DNA of 7,078 nt from Pseudomonadota bacterium (GTDB lineage Bacteria > Pseudomonadota > Alphaproteobacteria > Rhizobiales > Hyphomicrobiaceae). The position numbers and the translations under genes were made by a program. Within the stretch, counting starts at the first letter, position 1. Every line of letters starts with the position of its first letter. The stretch is taken from NCBI GenBank assembly GCA_021813195.1, contig JAKALI010000209.1:1-7078 (forward strand). Direction: 5' to 3'. The notes below the pieces were generated by a model. That model was not told the origin of the DNA and ran no database searches. It worked only from the letters and a program-made list of their open reading frames with translations. Positions 6,719-7,078 of this stretch are shown here, in pieces.

Positions 6719-6902
6719 CCAGTACTTCCCAAAGGGAACCGACCTCAGCGCTCACGGTCCCGCCGATCTGGCCGCCGTTGCGGCAGCACTCAACGAGCGC
6801 CCCAGAAAAACATTCGGCTGGCGCACACCTGCAGAAGCTCTCGACGAACTCCTGCTATCAGTTCAAAGTGCCAATGTTGCGACGACAGATTGAGTCTGCC
6901 CA
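6714..6902 (+). pseudogene. IS30-family transposase, C-terminal fragment with right element end
   Basis: Plus-strand codons 6714-6893 read LRQYFPKGTDLS, ADLAAVAAALNERPRKT and FGWRTPAEALDELL, and end SANVATTD before TGA. This is the well-known C-terminus of IS30-type transposases. The following bases to about 6902 fit the right terminal repeat of such elements (minus strand GGGCAGACTCAATCTG), though no left end exists to compare. The N-terminal helix-turn-helix and most of the catalytic core are missing. It lies inside an IS3 transposase gene: its right end abuts IS3 at 6903, and its left break is within 6711-6719. Confidence 0.8.
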
Positions 6903-7078
6903 GCACGCCGCGATCGCTATGATGCACGAGACCGCCGCCGACGGGACGGCGATCGTGAATGGCCTGTTCGAGAGCATCAAGCACGAAGCCCGCGTGCGCC
7001 GTTCGCGACGCCCGCCAGCCGACGATCTTCCGCGCGAAGGCGTCGATGACGAACGCCACGTAGACGAAGCCGGTCCAT
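6903..7078 (-). pseudogene. IS3-family transposase (OrfB), middle part, interrupted and running off the window
   Basis: From the right edge the minus strand reads WTGFVYVAFVIDAFARKIVG, then ASRTAHAGFVLDALEQAI and LVHHSDRGV. This is the rve integrase core of IS3-type OrfB. HHSDRG carries the second catalytic Asp; the first Asp would lie beyond the edge. IS3 sequence stops after the codon for V in DRGV, where the IS30 end begins. OrfA and the N-terminal OrfB part, if present, lie to the right of the window. Confidence 0.82.

Noticed and set aside
1..7078. CRISPR array or tandem repeats
   Set aside because: No regularly spaced direct repeats are visible in the window.

Overview
The window looks like an accessory, insertion-sequence-rich stretch of a high-GC alphaproteobacterial genome, most likely a rhizobial-type member of the Hyphomicrobiales. 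This rests on three things: a C4-pathway 5-aminolevulinate synthase, GC-rich codon use, and transposase remnants resembling those common on rhizobial plasmids and symbiosis islands. Genus and replicon cannot be fixed from the sequence alone.

Left part (1-3924, all minus strand): a compact, intact-looking operon of four genes read right to left. 5-Aminolevulinate synthase (ALAS, 3924-2638) comes first. It overlaps by an ATGA the start of an FtsX/DevC-like ABC permease (2641-1499). Two bases further on starts an ABC ATPase (1496-777), whose stop overlaps by a TAATG the start of a HlyD/DevB-like membrane fusion protein (777 to beyond position 1). Permease, ATPase and fusion protein form a complete inner-membrane plus periplasmic adaptor exporter of the DevBCA/MacAB kind, presumably docking to an outer-membrane TolC-like protein encoded elsewhere. 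The tight coupling to ALAS suggests that 5-aminolevulinate, or something made from it, is the exported or handled compound. That is inference, and it is the most interesting point in the window.

Middle (3925-4407): a non-coding region upstream of the operon. It has several inverted repeats, including a perfect 8-12-8 dyad about 97 bases before the ALAS start, and a possible small plus-strand ORF with a strong ribosome binding site. No convincing -35/-10 promoter was found.

Right part (4408-7078): a graveyard of mobile elements. In order: the first 37 codons of a tyrosine recombinase; a nearly full-length IS701-like element (4527-6037) with well-matched ends but a transposase broken by about four frameshifts; the C-terminal end of an IS110-type transposase on the minus strand; an unassigned stretch; and an IS3-type transposase on the minus strand split by the 3' end of an IS30-type element on the plus strand. 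None of these transposases appears functional. The IS3 copy runs past the right edge.
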